Numbered from the stretch's first letter, positions 19,216 to 29,017 are shown. The stretch is DNA of 64,000 nt from Acholeplasmataceae bacterium (GCA_030603805.1 JAUVXD010000008.1:20175-84174); one strand, 5' to 3'. The notes: generated by a model not told the origin, from the sequence alone. Program-made: numbers and translations.

Positions 19216-19880
19216 TTAGGTATCAAAATGTTTCAGTATCTTTTGGAAAATTCAATGTTTTAAATCATATCACCTTTGAAGTTAATAAAGGTGATTTTCT
19301 GCATATTGTGGGTCCTAATGGTAGCGGAAAAACGACTTTAGTGAAGCTTCTGACAGGATTATTAAAGCCCACTGAAGGCATGATTGATATAGCATCTGTT
19401 CATATGGGCTATTTACCCCAAAAACTAAGCAGTAAGACAAACTTTCCGATGACAGTTAGAGAAGTTATTTATAGTGGTATGAAAAAACAAAGACTCATTC
19501 CAACAAAAGAAGATTGTGATTTGGTAAAAAAATGGCTTGACATCATGGAGATTTCACATCTTTATCAGGAAAGTATGACTTATCTTTCAGGTGGACAACA
19601 GCAACGTGTTTATCTGATTCGAGCTTTAATCTCAAATCCAGATTTACTGATTTTAGATGAACCGACATCAGCTCTCGATCCAAGTTTTAGAGAAAAATTT
19701 TATCATTTATTATATGATCTTCAACAAGAAAAAGGCACTACCATTATCCATGTCACGCATGATTTAACGGATGCTGTTAAAGATAATTGCTTAATCATGT
19801 ATGTGGATCAGAAGATTAAATTCTTTGGAACATATCATGATTTCCACCATTTTGAGCATAGGGGGCATCATCATGATTGA
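19212..19880 (+). CDS. znuC: Zinc ABC transporter ATP-binding protein
   Basis: A 222-residue ABC ATPase with Walker A GPNGSGKTT, signature LSGGQQQR, Walker B LLILDEPTSALD and the switch histidine in IIHVTHD. It ends with a histidine-rich tail (HHFEHRGHHHD), perhaps metal-responsive. It overlaps znuA by 4 bases and znuB by 8, so the three are translated together. It powers zinc import with ZnuB. Confidence 0.95.
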   Translation: MIRYQNVSVSFGKFNVLNHITFEVNKGDFLHIVGPNGSGKTTLVKLLTGLLKPTEGMIDIASVHMGYLPQKLSSKTNFPMTVREVIYSGMKKQRLIPTKEDCDLVKKWLDIMEISHLYQESMTYLSGGQQQRVYLIRALISNPDLLILDEPTSALDPSFREKFYHLLYDLQQEKGTTIIHVTHDLTDAVKDNCLIMYVDQKIKFFGTYHDFHHFEHRGHHHD

Positions 19881-20679
19881 ATTCTTATCCTATGAATTTG
19901 TGCAGCATGCTTTGATTATCGGGGTTGCACTCGCGATTTCTGCATCTCTTTTATCGCCTTACTTGGTGTTAAACCAACAAGCCATGATTTCTGATGGTCT
20001 CGCCCATGTTAGTTTTGCTGGTATTGTTCTTGGCGTTTTATTATCGAATCAACCGTTATGGGTTGCGATACCTTTTGTGATGGTAGCTTCATTACTCATT
20101 AAATATTTAGCGACAACAAAAACCATTAATGGTGATGCTGCCATTGGTTTAGTCTCATCGGTTTCATTTGCTTTAGGGTTGATTTTGATTAAAAAGGGAC
20201 AAGGATTTTCAATATCAATTGAAAGTATGCTGGTAGGTAATATTTTCACAGCAACCATCGCTGATCTCATCTTATCCTTATTCATTACAGTATTAATTGC
20301 ATTATTTGTTGTTTTCTTTTATCGCAAGCTCTTCTTAATCACTTATGATGAAACTTATGCGAAATTTTCTAAAGTGCCTGTTCAACTGCTTGGGTATCTA
20401 CTTTCGCTGTTGACCGCATTCTTTATTGTCATCGGCGTAAGAACCATTGGTACGCTTCTCATATCCGCATTAGTCATCTTCCCTTCTGTCATCTCAAGTC
20501 AACTTACGAAAAGCTTTAAAGACACTTTAATGATTGGCATCATGTCTTCATTAGTGATTGTCATTACTGGAATCATGATTGCTCATCCCTTAGAAATACC
20601 TGTTGGTTCAACCATCGTGATGCTTTATGCCATCGTCTTAATCACGACATTGATCATTAAACCACTGATTAGGAGGTAA
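19873..20679 (+). CDS. znuB: Zinc ABC transporter permease
   Basis: A 268-residue polytopic membrane protein of the ABC-3 family with about eight helices. Family landmarks are DGLAHVSFAGIVLG and GVRTIGTLLISALVIFPS. The ATG at 19873 is preferred, with AGGGGG upstream and an 8-base overlap with znuC; the frame extends 24 codons upstream inside znuC without a ribosome site. Confidence 0.95.
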   Translation: MIEFLSYEFVQHALIIGVALAISASLLSPYLVLNQQAMISDGLAHVSFAGIVLGVLLSNQPLWVAIPFVMVASLLIKYLATTKTINGDAAIGLVSSVSFALGLILIKKGQGFSISIESMLVGNIFTATIADLILSLFITVLIALFVVFFYRKLFLITYDETYAKFSKVPVQLLGYLLSLLTAFFIVIGVRTIGTLLISALVIFPSVISSQLTKSFKDTLMIGIMSSLVIVITGIMIAHPLEIPVGSTIVMLYAIVLITTLIIKPLIRR

Positions 20680-20685
20680 ATAACC

Positions 20686-21054
20686 ATGCGTATGACCAAT
20701 CAAAGAAAAATGATTCTAGAAGTATTAAATAGGTCAAAAAAACCACAAAGTGCTGAAATGATTCATCACGAAATTCAAGATCAAACACTCAATCTATCGA
20801 CTGTTTATCGAACACTCGATACTTTCTTCTTACAAGGTCTTGTTTCAAAAAGCACAATGAAAAATACCGCTTTTTATTATATCAATCAAGCAGATCATCA
20901 TCACTACATGATTTGCTTAGGATGTCAAAAGATGTTTGAACTTGATTGTCACTTAGATCATATCGCTGAAGATATCGCAGCAAAAAACCATTTTAAGATT
21001 ACCCATCATGATATGACTGTATATGGGTATTGTGAATCTTGTCAACAAGCATAA
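20686..21054 (+). CDS. zur: Fur-family metalloregulator, probably Zur
   Basis: A 122-residue repressor with the Fur winged helix (LSTVYRTLDTFFLQGLVSK), a histidine-rich hinge (DHHHYMICLGC) and the structural zinc cysteines CLGC and CESC. AGGAGG precedes the start. Being the last gene of a zinc uptake operon that has paired operator-like elements at its promoter makes a zinc sensor more likely than an iron or peroxide sensor, but the metal is inferred. Confidence 0.85.
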   Translation: MRMTNQRKMILEVLNRSKKPQSAEMIHHEIQDQTLNLSTVYRTLDTFFLQGLVSKSTMKNTAFYYINQADHHHYMICLGCQKMFELDCHLDHIAEDIAAKNHFKITHHDMTVYGYCESCQQA

Positions 21055-21059
21055 AAAAT

Positions 21060-21087
21060 AGAGCCCAGTTCAACTGAGCTCTTTTTT
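21060..21087. terminator. Bidirectional terminator between zur and aldo/keto reductase
   Basis: A hairpin AGAGCCCAGTT/AACTGAGCTCT with one mismatch, T6 on the plus side and A6 before it, so it serves both convergent transcripts. Confidence 0.88.
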
Positions 21088-21088
21088 C

Positions 21089-21919
21089 TTATGACCAACG
21101 TCTCGGATCGTCTTTGATACCATCTAAGAATAAGACATCTTCACTAGAGATTTCAAAATCAACTGAAGCATTTTCAATAATTCGGTTTTCATGTGTCGAT
21201 TTTGGAAGTGGTGCGGTTCCTTTTTCAATACAATATCGAATACAGATTTGGGCAGGTGTCTTGTTGTATTTCTTCGCCATATCCATGATATGTGGATTAG
21301 AAAGGGCAAACCCAATGGCAAGCGGTGAATAGGCTTCAACTAAAATGTTCTTTGATTTGCAGTAATGATGTGTTTCTTCTTGATTATTACCGATGAAAAA
21401 AGAAATTTGATTGACATGTGGGATAATTTCTGTATTTTTAATCACATTCTCTAAATCATCAACATTGAAGTTTGAAACACCAATGGCACGGACTCTACCG
21501 TCTTTATAAATCTTTTCAAACGCTTTCCATGCTTCAATATTTCCAGCCTTACAATCTTTACCAATTTCATTCCATGGCCATGGTGCATGGATTAGATATA
21601 AATCCAAATAATCAAATTCGAGTTCCTTCATGGTTTGTTCAAATGCTTCAAGTGCACCTTCATAAGTTTTAATATGGGATTGAAGTTTAGAGGTGACAAA
21701 AATTTCTTCACGTGGAACACCTGAATCCCTAATGGCTTTACCAACCGATTTTTCATTTCGATAAGCTGCTGCTGTATCGATATGTCGGTATCCATGTTTA
21801 AGAGCATAGCGTACAGAATTATAGCAATCATCTCCGTCTGCAATTTGCCAAGTTCCAAGTCCAATTTTTGGCATTTTGACACCATTGGATAACACAAAGA
21901 CATCTGTTAAAGTTTTCAT
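21089..21919 (-). CDS. Aldo/keto reductase
   Basis: A 276-residue NADPH-dependent reductase of the aldo/keto fold. The catalytic set is visible: aspartate and tyrosine in GYRHIDTAAAYRNE, lysine in VTSKLQ, histidine in DLYLIHAPWP, and the cofactor region CIEKGTAPLPKSTHENRI. The real substrate cannot be read; 2,5-diketo-gluconate reductase-like or methylglyoxal reductase activities are typical of this subgroup. Of two ATGs, the one at 21919 has AAGGGAG at nine bases; the first at 21928 is directly against it. Confidence 0.88.
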   Translation of the reverse strand: MKTLTDVFVLSNGVKMPKIGLGTWQIADGDDCYNSVRYALKHGYRHIDTAAAYRNEKSVGKAIRDSGVPREEIFVTSKLQSHIKTYEGALEAFEQTMKELEFDYLDLYLIHAPWPWNEIGKDCKAGNIEAWKAFEKIYKDGRVRAIGVSNFNVDDLENVIKNTEIIPHVNQISFFIGNNQEETHHYCKSKNILVEAYSPLAIGFALSNPHIMDMAKKYNKTPAQICIRYCIEKGTAPLPKSTHENRIIENASVDFEISSEDVLFLDGIKDDPRRWS

Positions 21920-21937
21920 TTGATTCATCTCCCTTAG

Positions 21938-22327
21938 TTATTTGATTTTTAATATTTTATACTGGATGAATGTGCCATAACTTGCAACACCCATCAAGGC
22001 AATACCTGATAAAATGGCTAAAATTTCTTGATGAATCCATGTGACTCCTGAGAGTATCATATTCAGCAAGTAAATACCAAAATAAACATAGAGTAAGATT
22101 TTAATGGTGTTCATTTCTTTAGGTGTAATCACGCAAATTCTTTGATCTGGCTTACGATAATAGATAAAACCAAATATACCAAAGAAAACTAATAACCCAA
22201 AGAAAATAAAGCTCAACCAAGGCATAGACTCTCTTAAGTAGTACATGATGATGAGATTTGCCCCCATCACAATAAAAACAATAAAAAGTAAAAACTGGAT
22301 GAAAAGACTTTTGCGATAAACGTTCAT
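21938..22327 (-). CDS. Small four-helix membrane protein
   Basis: A 129-residue protein made of four hydrophobic helices (about residues 8-30, 34-54, 72-95, 98-122) with a short polar link (YYRKPDQRICVITPKEMN). I do not recognise a family. It lies 18 bases upstream of the aldo/keto reductase, so the two may be co-transcribed, and is divergent from coaD. Confidence 0.65.
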   Translation of the reverse strand: MNVYRKSLFIQFLLFIVFIVMGANLIIMYYLRESMPWLSFIFFGLLVFFGIFGFIYYRKPDQRICVITPKEMNTIKILLYVYFGIYLLNMILSGVTWIHQEILAILSGIALMGVASYGTFIQYKILKIK

Positions 22328-22394
22328 AATGATTCTCCTTTTTTATACAATTGTTTGGATTAATGTTATACTAAAATTAAAGCGAGGTAATGAT

Positions 22395-22892
22395 ATGAAA
22401 AAAGCAGTTTATCCTGGTACATTTGACCCTCTAACGATTGGCCATTTAGATATTATCAAACGCGCAGCAAGATTTGTTGATGAACTTCATGTGGTGGTTG
22501 CAGATAATTATAAGAAAATTCCAACATTTTCAACTGAAGAACGCATTGACATGATACAGCGCGTAACACTCGATATTCCAAATATCGTTGTCACATCAAC
22601 GACGGATTTAGTCGTCAGATATGCCATGAAAAATGATATTGAACTGATGATTCGTGGGTTGAGAAATATTCCTGATTATGAAAATGAGTACGCACTTTAT
22701 CAGTTTAACCGTAATTTAAACCGAAACATTGAAACCATTATTTTATTTCCATCTTCTAGAAATCACTTTGTTTCCTCATCAGCCATTAAAGAGCTTATTG
22801 TTCATCATGCTGATATTTCTCCTTATGTTCCAAAAGAAATCATTAAGGATGTTCAAGATAAATTAAGACCTAAACGAGATGAATCGATTTAA
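22395..22892 (+). CDS. coaD: Phosphopantetheine adenylyltransferase
   Basis: A 165-residue enzyme of coenzyme A synthesis, joining ATP and 4'-phosphopantetheine. Nucleotidyltransferase motifs are present: YPGTFDPLTIGH near the N-terminus and the SSRNHFVSSSAIKEL segment near residue 120. Start at ATG 22395 with GAGGT upstream; the open frame begins 22 codons earlier without support. The 3' end overlaps the convergent HAD gene by 23 bases. Confidence 0.95.
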   Translation: MKKAVYPGTFDPLTIGHLDIIKRAARFVDELHVVVADNYKKIPTFSTEERIDMIQRVTLDIPNIVVTSTTDLVVRYAMKNDIELMIRGLRNIPDYENEYALYQFNRNLNRNIETIILFPSSRNHFVSSSAIKELIVHHADISPYVPKEIIKDVQDKLRPKRDESI

Positions 22893-23646
22893 AAAATTCG
22901 TAAAGCTGATCTTCCTTGATATGAGGAGCAATATGATCGGCTTTTTCTTTAAGCTCATTAAATCTGGTATTATCCATAGCGATACCAATGTCGGCCATTT
23001 CAATCATTTGAATATCATTAGCGCCATCACCGACACATATCAAACGCAAAGGTCCTTCATGTGCCATGGCTTTTTGAATACCAAAAGCTTTGTTGATGTG
23101 AGGATATACAAAGTCCGCACCACCTTTGTGCCAAGGATAGACTCTAAACTTATCAATTTTTGTAGCAATTTTGAGCAAATCTTCTTCTTTTTCTGAAAAC
23201 ATCCATAATTGGTAAACATGGTTGCTTAAATAAAAATCGGGATCAACTTTTGGAAATATACCCCGCAGGGCTTTCATGCCATAGCTAACGCGATCGTCCC
23301 AATAATTGACTGCCTCATCGTTTATGCCTACCATCCCTAAATTAAACGCATATTGAGCTGTTATATCTAACACTTCAAGGATGTCTTGTGTCTTAATCGG
23401 TTCTTCATAAATGATTTCATCTTTTTTCAGAACGACAGCACCATTAATTAAGATTTTGTAAGTGAATAAGGGTAAGATGTCTTGAATAATTTCTAGTTTC
23501 TTAAGTCCTCTACCTGTAGCTAGTCCTAAAATGATCTCTTGATTTTGAAAAAGTTCTTTAAGAAGTTTTTCAGTTTGAGATGGAATGGCACCAAGTGAGT
23601 TGTTATATAAAGTATTATCGACATCAAAAATGATTAAAGTTTTCAT
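22870..23646 (-). CDS. HAD-superfamily (Cof-type) phosphatase
   Basis: A 258-residue phosphatase with motif I DVDNTLYN at the N-terminus, a type II cap in the middle, and motif IV GDGANDIQMIEMADIGIA. Cof-like enzymes act on sugar phosphates, nucleotides or cofactors; the substrate cannot be read. Start at ATG 23646 with AGAGGTG upstream. Convergent with coaD and overlapping its end, with no terminator between. Confidence 0.88.
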   Translation of the reverse strand: MKTLIIFDVDNTLYNNSLGAIPSQTEKLLKELFQNQEIILGLATGRGLKKLEIIQDILPLFTYKILINGAVVLKKDEIIYEEPIKTQDILEVLDITAQYAFNLGMVGINDEAVNYWDDRVSYGMKALRGIFPKVDPDFYLSNHVYQLWMFSEKEEDLLKIATKIDKFRVYPWHKGGADFVYPHINKAFGIQKAMAHEGPLRLICVGDGANDIQMIEMADIGIAMDNTRFNELKEKADHIAPHIKEDQLYEFFKSIHLV

Positions 23647-23751
23647 GGTGCACCTCTTAAAAATATTATAACATAACAAGTATTGTACTATCATTTTTCA
23701 ATATTTTATTATACAATAGTAATGAAATTAACGTTGCTGGAGGATAAAGAG

Positions 23752-25434
23752 ATGAAAAATCCGCTACTTAATACCGGTGAACTCGGCATTTTTGCATTAG
23801 GTGGACTCGGTGAAGTTGGTAAAAATACATACATCTATGAAATAGAAGATCAGATCTTTATTGTCGATGCTGGCATTCTTTTTCCTGATGAACATCTTCT
23901 TGGCATCGACTATGTCATACCTGATTACACCTATTTGGTTGAAAACCAAGAGCGTATCGTCGGTCTTTTTATTACCCATGCCCATGAAGATCATATTGGT
24001 GGTATTCCTTATCTTCTAAAGAAGGTTCATATTCCAAAAATTTATGCATCTGGTATTGCTGTCGATATGATTGAATATAAATTGATGGAACACTCTGATG
24101 TGAAATCGCCACCAATTGAAGAGTACAAAAGCTATTATAAATATACCTTTAAAGACGTTGAGCTTTCATTTATTCGTATGAATCACTCAATTCCAGATAT
24201 GTTTGGTTTCGTCTTTAGAACACCTCAAGGTATCTTATTTCATACAGGTGACTTTAAAATCGATTTTACTCCTGTTGGACCCCCTGCAGAATATGATAAA
24301 CTAGCAGCTATTGGTAGTGAAGGTGTGCTTTGTATGCTCTCAGATTCGACCAATGCAGAACGTGATGAAATCATTCCCTCTGATTCTAAAATCGGAAAAT
24401 CGATTAATGAACTGTTTTCGAGAATGCCGGGTCGTATCATTATCGCAACCTTTGCATCCAACATGTATCGAATCCAACAAATCATAGAAGCCTCAGTATT
24501 AAATGGTAGAAAAGTTGCTGTTTTTGGTCGAAGCATGGAACGTGCAATTGAAGTAGGTATGCAGACCGGATATATTAAAGCCCCTAAAGAAACGATTGTC
24601 TCAGGTGAAAATGTTAATAAACTTAAAGCCCATGAATTAACGATTTTAGTTACAGGTTCTCAAGGTGAACCTTTAGCTGCACTCAGTCGTATTGCGAATG
24701 GGAATCATCGTCAAGTTAAAGCGATGCCAGGTGATACGGTCATCTTCTCTTCTTCACCGATTCCAGGGAACCAAGAAGGTGTCAATCGAACCATTAATAA
24801 GCTCTTTAGACTTGACGTTGATGTCATTACACATGGTCCTTTAGCAGATACGCATACATCAGGTCATGGTGCACAACATGACTTAAAACTGGTTTTAAGT
24901 TTAGTTAAGCCTAAAATGTTCATTCCAATGCATGGTGAGCATCGCATGCTCAAGCATCATAAAGAACTCGCTATTGATTGTGGTGTTCTTTCGGAAAACA
25001 TTTTGATTATGGATAATGGTGATGTGGCTGCCATAACTTCAAATTCGATTCGCCTTGCTGGTCAAGTGACCTTTGGTGAAGTCTATATTGATGGTACAGG
25101 TATTGGTGATATCGGAAGCACAGTCATTAAAGAAAGAAAACTGCTTTCTGAAGAAGGATTGTTCTCTGTAGTGCTTTCAATTAATTCACAAACAAAGAAA
25201 TTAGTCAATGATCCAACTATTATTTCTAGAGGGTTCATTTATATGAAAGGCAATGAAGAAATAACAACTTCTTTAGCCAACGAGGCTAAGAAAATTGCTA
25301 ATCAAGAACTTGCTAAAAAAATGTTTAATGAGCTTAACTTAAAACAAGCCGTTATTGATCATTTAAATCAAAGAATCTTTGATTTAACTCAAAGAAAACC
25401 TTTAGTGATACCCATCGTTGTCGATCTTAAATAA
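23752..25434 (+). CDS. rnjA: Ribonuclease J (J1 type)
   Basis: A 560-residue metallo-beta-lactamase/beta-CASP ribonuclease with both endo- and 5'-3' exonuclease roles in mRNA decay and rRNA maturation. The metal-binding HAHEDH motif is intact in ITHAHEDHIGGIPY, with HTGDFKIDFTP, DSTNAERD and HGEHRM as later motifs. The intact active site favours J1 over J2. Start at ATG 23752 with GGAGGA upstream; the longer frame is not supported. It has its own terminator. Confidence 0.95.
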   Translation: MKNPLLNTGELGIFALGGLGEVGKNTYIYEIEDQIFIVDAGILFPDEHLLGIDYVIPDYTYLVENQERIVGLFITHAHEDHIGGIPYLLKKVHIPKIYASGIAVDMIEYKLMEHSDVKSPPIEEYKSYYKYTFKDVELSFIRMNHSIPDMFGFVFRTPQGILFHTGDFKIDFTPVGPPAEYDKLAAIGSEGVLCMLSDSTNAERDEIIPSDSKIGKSINELFSRMPGRIIIATFASNMYRIQQIIEASVLNGRKVAVFGRSMERAIEVGMQTGYIKAPKETIVSGENVNKLKAHELTILVTGSQGEPLAALSRIANGNHRQVKAMPGDTVIFSSSPIPGNQEGVNRTINKLFRLDVDVITHGPLADTHTSGHGAQHDLKLVLSLVKPKMFIPMHGEHRMLKHHKELAIDCGVLSENILIMDNGDVAAITSNSIRLAGQVTFGEVYIDGTGIGDIGSTVIKERKLLSEEGLFSVVLSINSQTKKLVNDPTIISRGFIYMKGNEEITTSLANEAKKIANQELAKKMFNELNLKQAVIDHLNQRIFDLTQRKPLVIPIVVDLK

Positions 25435-25440
25435 AGTATA

Positions 25441-25476
25441 AGAGCCTAGTTTTTGCAAAACTAAGCTCTTTTTTTA
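25441..25476. terminator. Bidirectional terminator after rnjA
   Basis: A hairpin AGAGCCTAGTTTT/AAAACTAAGCTCT with one mismatch, a 3-base loop and T7 on the plus strand. It also lies just past the convergent exonuclease gene. Confidence 0.88.
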
Positions 25477-26304
25477 CTACATATAATCTAAGAACGCATC
25501 AAATACATATTTGGTGACTAATGCATCATCAATGGCATCATGAGATTGCTCATAATCCACTTGATAATAGGTTTTATAGGCTTTAAACAAACCTAAATCA
25601 TCTTTTAAATTATAATAATCCTTATGCAGTTTAAGTAAATCGATAAAATCACTATCTTCTGTGAGTTTTTTTGCTTGATGGATGATATAGGAGTCTTCCA
25701 GTGCTGTTAAATCATTTTTTCCCCAAACGACAAATTTGGGGTGATAGGTTTTGATGATTGTTTCAAGCTTTTGATGAAAGTGATCATAAGGCATTGCGGT
25801 TTGAAAGAAAACTTCTTCATCAAGATTTAAAAATTTCTTGGTACGTTTCGTGAGCGTTCTTTTTTCTTTGGGTAACACATAATACCCATCTTGATGGATA
25901 ATTTGCCCTTTTGCTTCGGATAATACATAACCTGCCTGAATAATTTCAGGTTTAAAGTCTAAATCGTGATACCCAGGCATGGTCATCTCAAAATCAATGA
26001 AGAGATAATAAACATTTTGGGTAAGCACTTCTCTCATTTCTGAGCGAAGCTTAACTAAATCATAATGAACAATATAAGGATTGAGCGAGACAATTTGATT
26101 AAAATGGGCGACTTGATAGTACTTTAGATGTCCAATCTTTTTTTGTTTTGGCGCTATTTCAAAATCAACAAGAACCCCCTTTTCTAAAAACTGAAAGAAG
26201 GTTTTTGAAAGTTTATTGGTCAAATAAAACCCAATCTTTTTTCCCCCATAGATCATATAAAAAACTTTATGTTTGTCGTCAATGCTATGTATGATTTTCT
26301 TCAT
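25477..26304 (-). CDS. DEDDh-type 3'-5' exonuclease domain protein
   Basis: A 275-residue protein. The N-terminal 100 residues are not recognised. From about residue 103 an RNase T/DnaQ-like fold follows: FIDFEMT carries the first acidic pair, GKNDLTALED the next aspartate, and QSHDAIDDALVT the final His/Asp motif. This fits exonucleases of the KapD/epsilon group. The start overlaps the end of uvrC by 4 bases, so it is probably co-translated with it. Substrate, RNA or DNA, is open. Confidence 0.75.
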   Translation of the reverse strand: MKKIIHSIDDKHKVFYMIYGGKKIGFYLTNKLSKTFFQFLEKGVLVDFEIAPKQKKIGHLKYYQVAHFNQIVSLNPYIVHYDLVKLRSEMREVLTQNVYYLFIDFEMTMPGYHDLDFKPEIIQAGYVLSEAKGQIIHQDGYYVLPKEKRTLTKRTKKFLNLDEEVFFQTAMPYDHFHQKLETIIKTYHPKFVVWGKNDLTALEDSYIIHQAKKLTEDSDFIDLLKLHKDYYNLKDDLGLFKAYKTYYQVDYEQSHDAIDDALVTKYVFDAFLDYM

Positions 26305-28046
26305 TTTAAACCTTCTTTAATCTTGGTAGCGATAGACTCTGGTATCCCTAATGATTTTAAGGTTTCAAGGCTCGCTTCCTTTATGTCTTCAATGCTCTTA
26401 AAATGGCTTAATATGGCCTTTTTTCTTTTATCTCCTATGCCAGGAATATCATCTAGTGGAGATTTTATTGATTGTTTATCTCTCGTTTTTCTATGGAAAT
26501 CAATCGCAAACCGATGGACCTCTTCTGAGAGTTTAATTAAAAACTTATAAATCTCACTTTGCTTAAGTAATGGCATGACTTGATTTTGATAGACTAATGC
26601 TTCAAGTGTGTGTTTTTGGTTTTTCTTAAGACCTGCAATTTTGATGTTAAGTCCCAAATCATTTAACACTTCTTGTGCAGCATTAAGCTGTCCTTTACCA
26701 CCATCGACTAAGATTAAATCTGGAAAAACACCTTGTTCAACGAGTAATTTTTGATACCTACGATATGTCACTTCTTTCATGGCTTGATAATCATCATTGG
26801 TTGTCGTTTGAAGATGATACTTTCGGTAACTTTTCTTATCAAATGCGCCATCTTTATAAACCACAAGGGCAGAGATGGGTGCAGTACCAAAAAGCTGCGC
26901 ATTATCAAAAATCTCGATATGTCGTACTTGATGATGGATTAATTCTGATAAATCATCTAGTGCTTTTTGCTTGGTTTCCTCTTTATGACGATAAAGCATA
27001 TAATGATGCTCTAAATCGTAATCTGCATTTTTAGAGGCGAGATCAGTTAATTTCTTCTTATCCCCTTTTTGAGGAATTAAAGCTTTTTTGCCAAAATGAG
27101 GTTCGATATCTAGCCAATTGAAACGTTCACTGAATATGAGTTCATCTGGCATATGATCTTCATAAAATTGCTGGAGATAGGATAATACAGCATCCATCAC
27201 ATCACCGACATAGGAAAACACAATTTGATGATGATCAATGATTTTCCCAGAACGCATCATTAAAATCTGCAATGAGATGTCATCTTTGCTAAATGCAAAA
27301 CTTATGGCATCTCTATCTTTAAAGTCATTCAAATTAATAATTTGCTTTTCTGTGGTGGATTCGATATGTAGAATCATATCACGAAACTCAATAGCTTTCT
27401 CGTAGGCTAAATCTTCACTCGCTTTCGCCATTTCTTCTTCTAGACGCTTTAAGACGTCCTTCGTGTCACCTTTTAAAAATTTCTGAATTTCAGAGATAGT
27501 ATCCTTGTAATCAACATCTTTATGAATACAAGGGGCTAGACATTGCCCGATGTGGTAATAAAGACATGCCTTTTTAGGTAGTGATTCACATTTTCTTAAA
27601 GGATATAGACGGTTAAGTAGTCGTACTGTCTCACGTGCACCATAGACATTGGGATAGGGTCCAAAAACTTTACCTTTAATCAGGTCTTTTTGCCGAACAA
27701 CTTCTAATTTGGGATAAGCTTCATCTGTGATTTCAATATAGGGATAAGTCTTATCATCCACAAGTCTAATGTTATATCTAGGTAAATATTGCTTGATTAA
27801 ATTGATTTCTAAAATTAAGGATTCATGTTCACTATTGGTTAATACATAAGAAAAATCACGAATCTCAGAAACGAGTCGTGTCGTTTTCTCATTATGTGCG
27901 CCTGTAAAATAGGATTTTACACGATTTTTTAAGTTCTTTGCCTTACCGACATAAATCACTTGATCTTCTTCATTTCGCATCAAGTAACATCCTGGTTCTG
28001 TAGGGAGTAAAGCAATCTTATCTTTTAAATTCAAAACAATCACCAT
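26301..28046 (-). CDS. uvrC: Excinuclease ABC subunit C
   Basis: A 581-residue nucleotide excision repair nuclease. It has the GIY-YIG domain (GCYLMRNEEDQVIYVGKAKN), a UVR motif around residues 200-235, the RNase H-like endonuclease domain (LILVDGGKGQLNAA), and helix-hairpin-helix motifs at the end (LDDIPGIGDKRKKAIL). The start at ATG 28046 lacks a clear ribosome site; a TTG four codons on has GGTGA upstream and is possible. uvrA and uvrB are not in this window. Confidence 0.96.
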   Translation of the reverse strand: MVIVLNLKDKIALLPTEPGCYLMRNEEDQVIYVGKAKNLKNRVKSYFTGAHNEKTTRLVSEIRDFSYVLTNSEHESLILEINLIKQYLPRYNIRLVDDKTYPYIEITDEAYPKLEVVRQKDLIKGKVFGPYPNVYGARETVRLLNRLYPLRKCESLPKKACLYYHIGQCLAPCIHKDVDYKDTISEIQKFLKGDTKDVLKRLEEEMAKASEDLAYEKAIEFRDMILHIESTTEKQIINLNDFKDRDAISFAFSKDDISLQILMMRSGKIIDHHQIVFSYVGDVMDAVLSYLQQFYEDHMPDELIFSERFNWLDIEPHFGKKALIPQKGDKKKLTDLASKNADYDLEHHYMLYRHKEETKQKALDDLSELIHHQVRHIEIFDNAQLFGTAPISALVVYKDGAFDKKSYRKYHLQTTTNDDYQAMKEVTYRRYQKLLVEQGVFPDLILVDGGKGQLNAAQEVLNDLGLNIKIAGLKKNQKHTLEALVYQNQVMPLLKQSEIYKFLIKLSEEVHRFAIDFHRKTRDKQSIKSPLDDIPGIGDKRKKAILSHFKSIEDIKEASLETLKSLGIPESIATKIKEGLK

Positions 28047-28089
28047 ATTTATTGTATCATAACTGCAAAAAATCGTTGATGCCCTGAGA

Positions 28090-28117
28090 AAAAAATAAAG
28101 CGATGGCTCGCTTTATT
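28090..28117 (-). terminator. Intrinsic terminator after rpoZ
   Basis: A 10-bp minus-strand stem AATAAAGCGA/TCGCTTTATT with a 4-base loop, followed by T-rich sequence. It overlaps the rpoZ stop. Confidence 0.88.
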
Positions 28118-28331
28118 AAGATTCGAAATTGATTTTAACTTTGTCGTTTAAAATTTCTTCTAATGCGACGCCAACACTTTTGACGCATTGTGTGTCTTCG
28201 ACTTTCAGTTTTTCTGTTTCAATGATGTGTGCAACTTTGCTTGCTGCATAGACTAACTTATATTTTGAATCGATTTTTGATAAGAGCTTATCGATGGATG
28301 GATAGCGCATACCGTCTTTATTTTTTGTCAT
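28116..28331 (-). CDS. rpoZ: RNA polymerase omega subunit
   Basis: A 71-residue omega subunit that helps assemble the polymerase. Family features are MRYPSIDKLLSKIDSKYKLV and the conserved AASKVAHII helix. It follows gmk by three bases; gmk-rpoZ is the standard Firmicutes arrangement. Confidence 0.92.
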   Translation of the reverse strand: MTKNKDGMRYPSIDKLLSKIDSKYKLVYAASKVAHIIETEKLKVEDTQCVKSVGVALEEILNDKVKINFES

Positions 28332-28334
28332 TTG

Positions 28335-28955
28335 TTATTTTTCTCCTAACATCTTAATGTAATTATGAATAGTTCTTTCTGTTTTCGCATGTTCAGCGCG
28401 AATGATGGCCATAATCCGATCTGCAGCGTTATTGACTTCGTCATTAACGACTATGTAATCATACTTATGTGCAAGTAAAAACTCAGATTCTGCTTTTTTC
28501 ATCCGTTTATCAATCACTTCAGGTGCATCTGTACCCCGATTTTTTAAACGCTCATAAAGTGCCTTTTTTCCAGGTGGCACTAAGAAGATAAAGACTGCAT
28601 CCTTCATTTGTTTTCTCACCTGAAGTGCACCTTCTACTTCAATTTCTAACACAACTTCTTTGCCATTGTCAAGTTGTTCTTCTACTTTGTCTTTTGGCGT
28701 CCCATAGTAATTACCAACAAATTCAGCCCATTCAAGAAATTTCCCTTCTTGAATGCGTCTTAAAAATGTCTCTTTATCAACAAAATAATAGTCAACGCCA
28801 TCCACTTCACCAGGTCTTGGAGGTCTAGTTGTCATGGAAACAGAATAGACAAGATCATGATGTGGCATTTGAAACAGCGCTCTTCTGACAGTACCCTTAC
28901 CAACACCAGATGGGCCAGAGAGTACGACAAGTAAACCGCGTTCATTTAGTTTCAT
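28335..28955 (-). CDS. gmk: Guanylate kinase
   Basis: A 206-residue kinase converting GMP to GDP. The P-loop SGPSGVGKGTV lies at residues 13-23, followed by SMTTRPPRPGEVDGVDYYF and FLEWAEFVGNYYGTP, all typical. It has its own promoter with a short leader and drives rpoZ too. Confidence 0.97.
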   Translation of the reverse strand: MKLNERGLLVVLSGPSGVGKGTVRRALFQMPHHDLVYSVSMTTRPPRPGEVDGVDYYFVDKETFLRRIQEGKFLEWAEFVGNYYGTPKDKVEEQLDNGKEVVLEIEVEGALQVRKQMKDAVFIFLVPPGKKALYERLKNRGTDAPEVIDKRMKKAESEFLLAHKYDYIVVNDEVNNAADRIMAIIRAEHAKTERTIHNYIKMLGEK

Positions 28956-28988
28956 GTTGCGCCTCCTTCATGCTTGACATTATTATCT

Positions 28989-29017
28989 ATTATATATGAA
29001 AGCACTGGGTGTGTAAA
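28989..29017 (-). promoter_or_regulatory. Promoter of gmk-rpoZ
   Basis: Minus-strand TTTACA (29012-29017), 17-base spacer, TATAAT (28989-28994), about 35 bases before the gmk start. Confidence 0.75.
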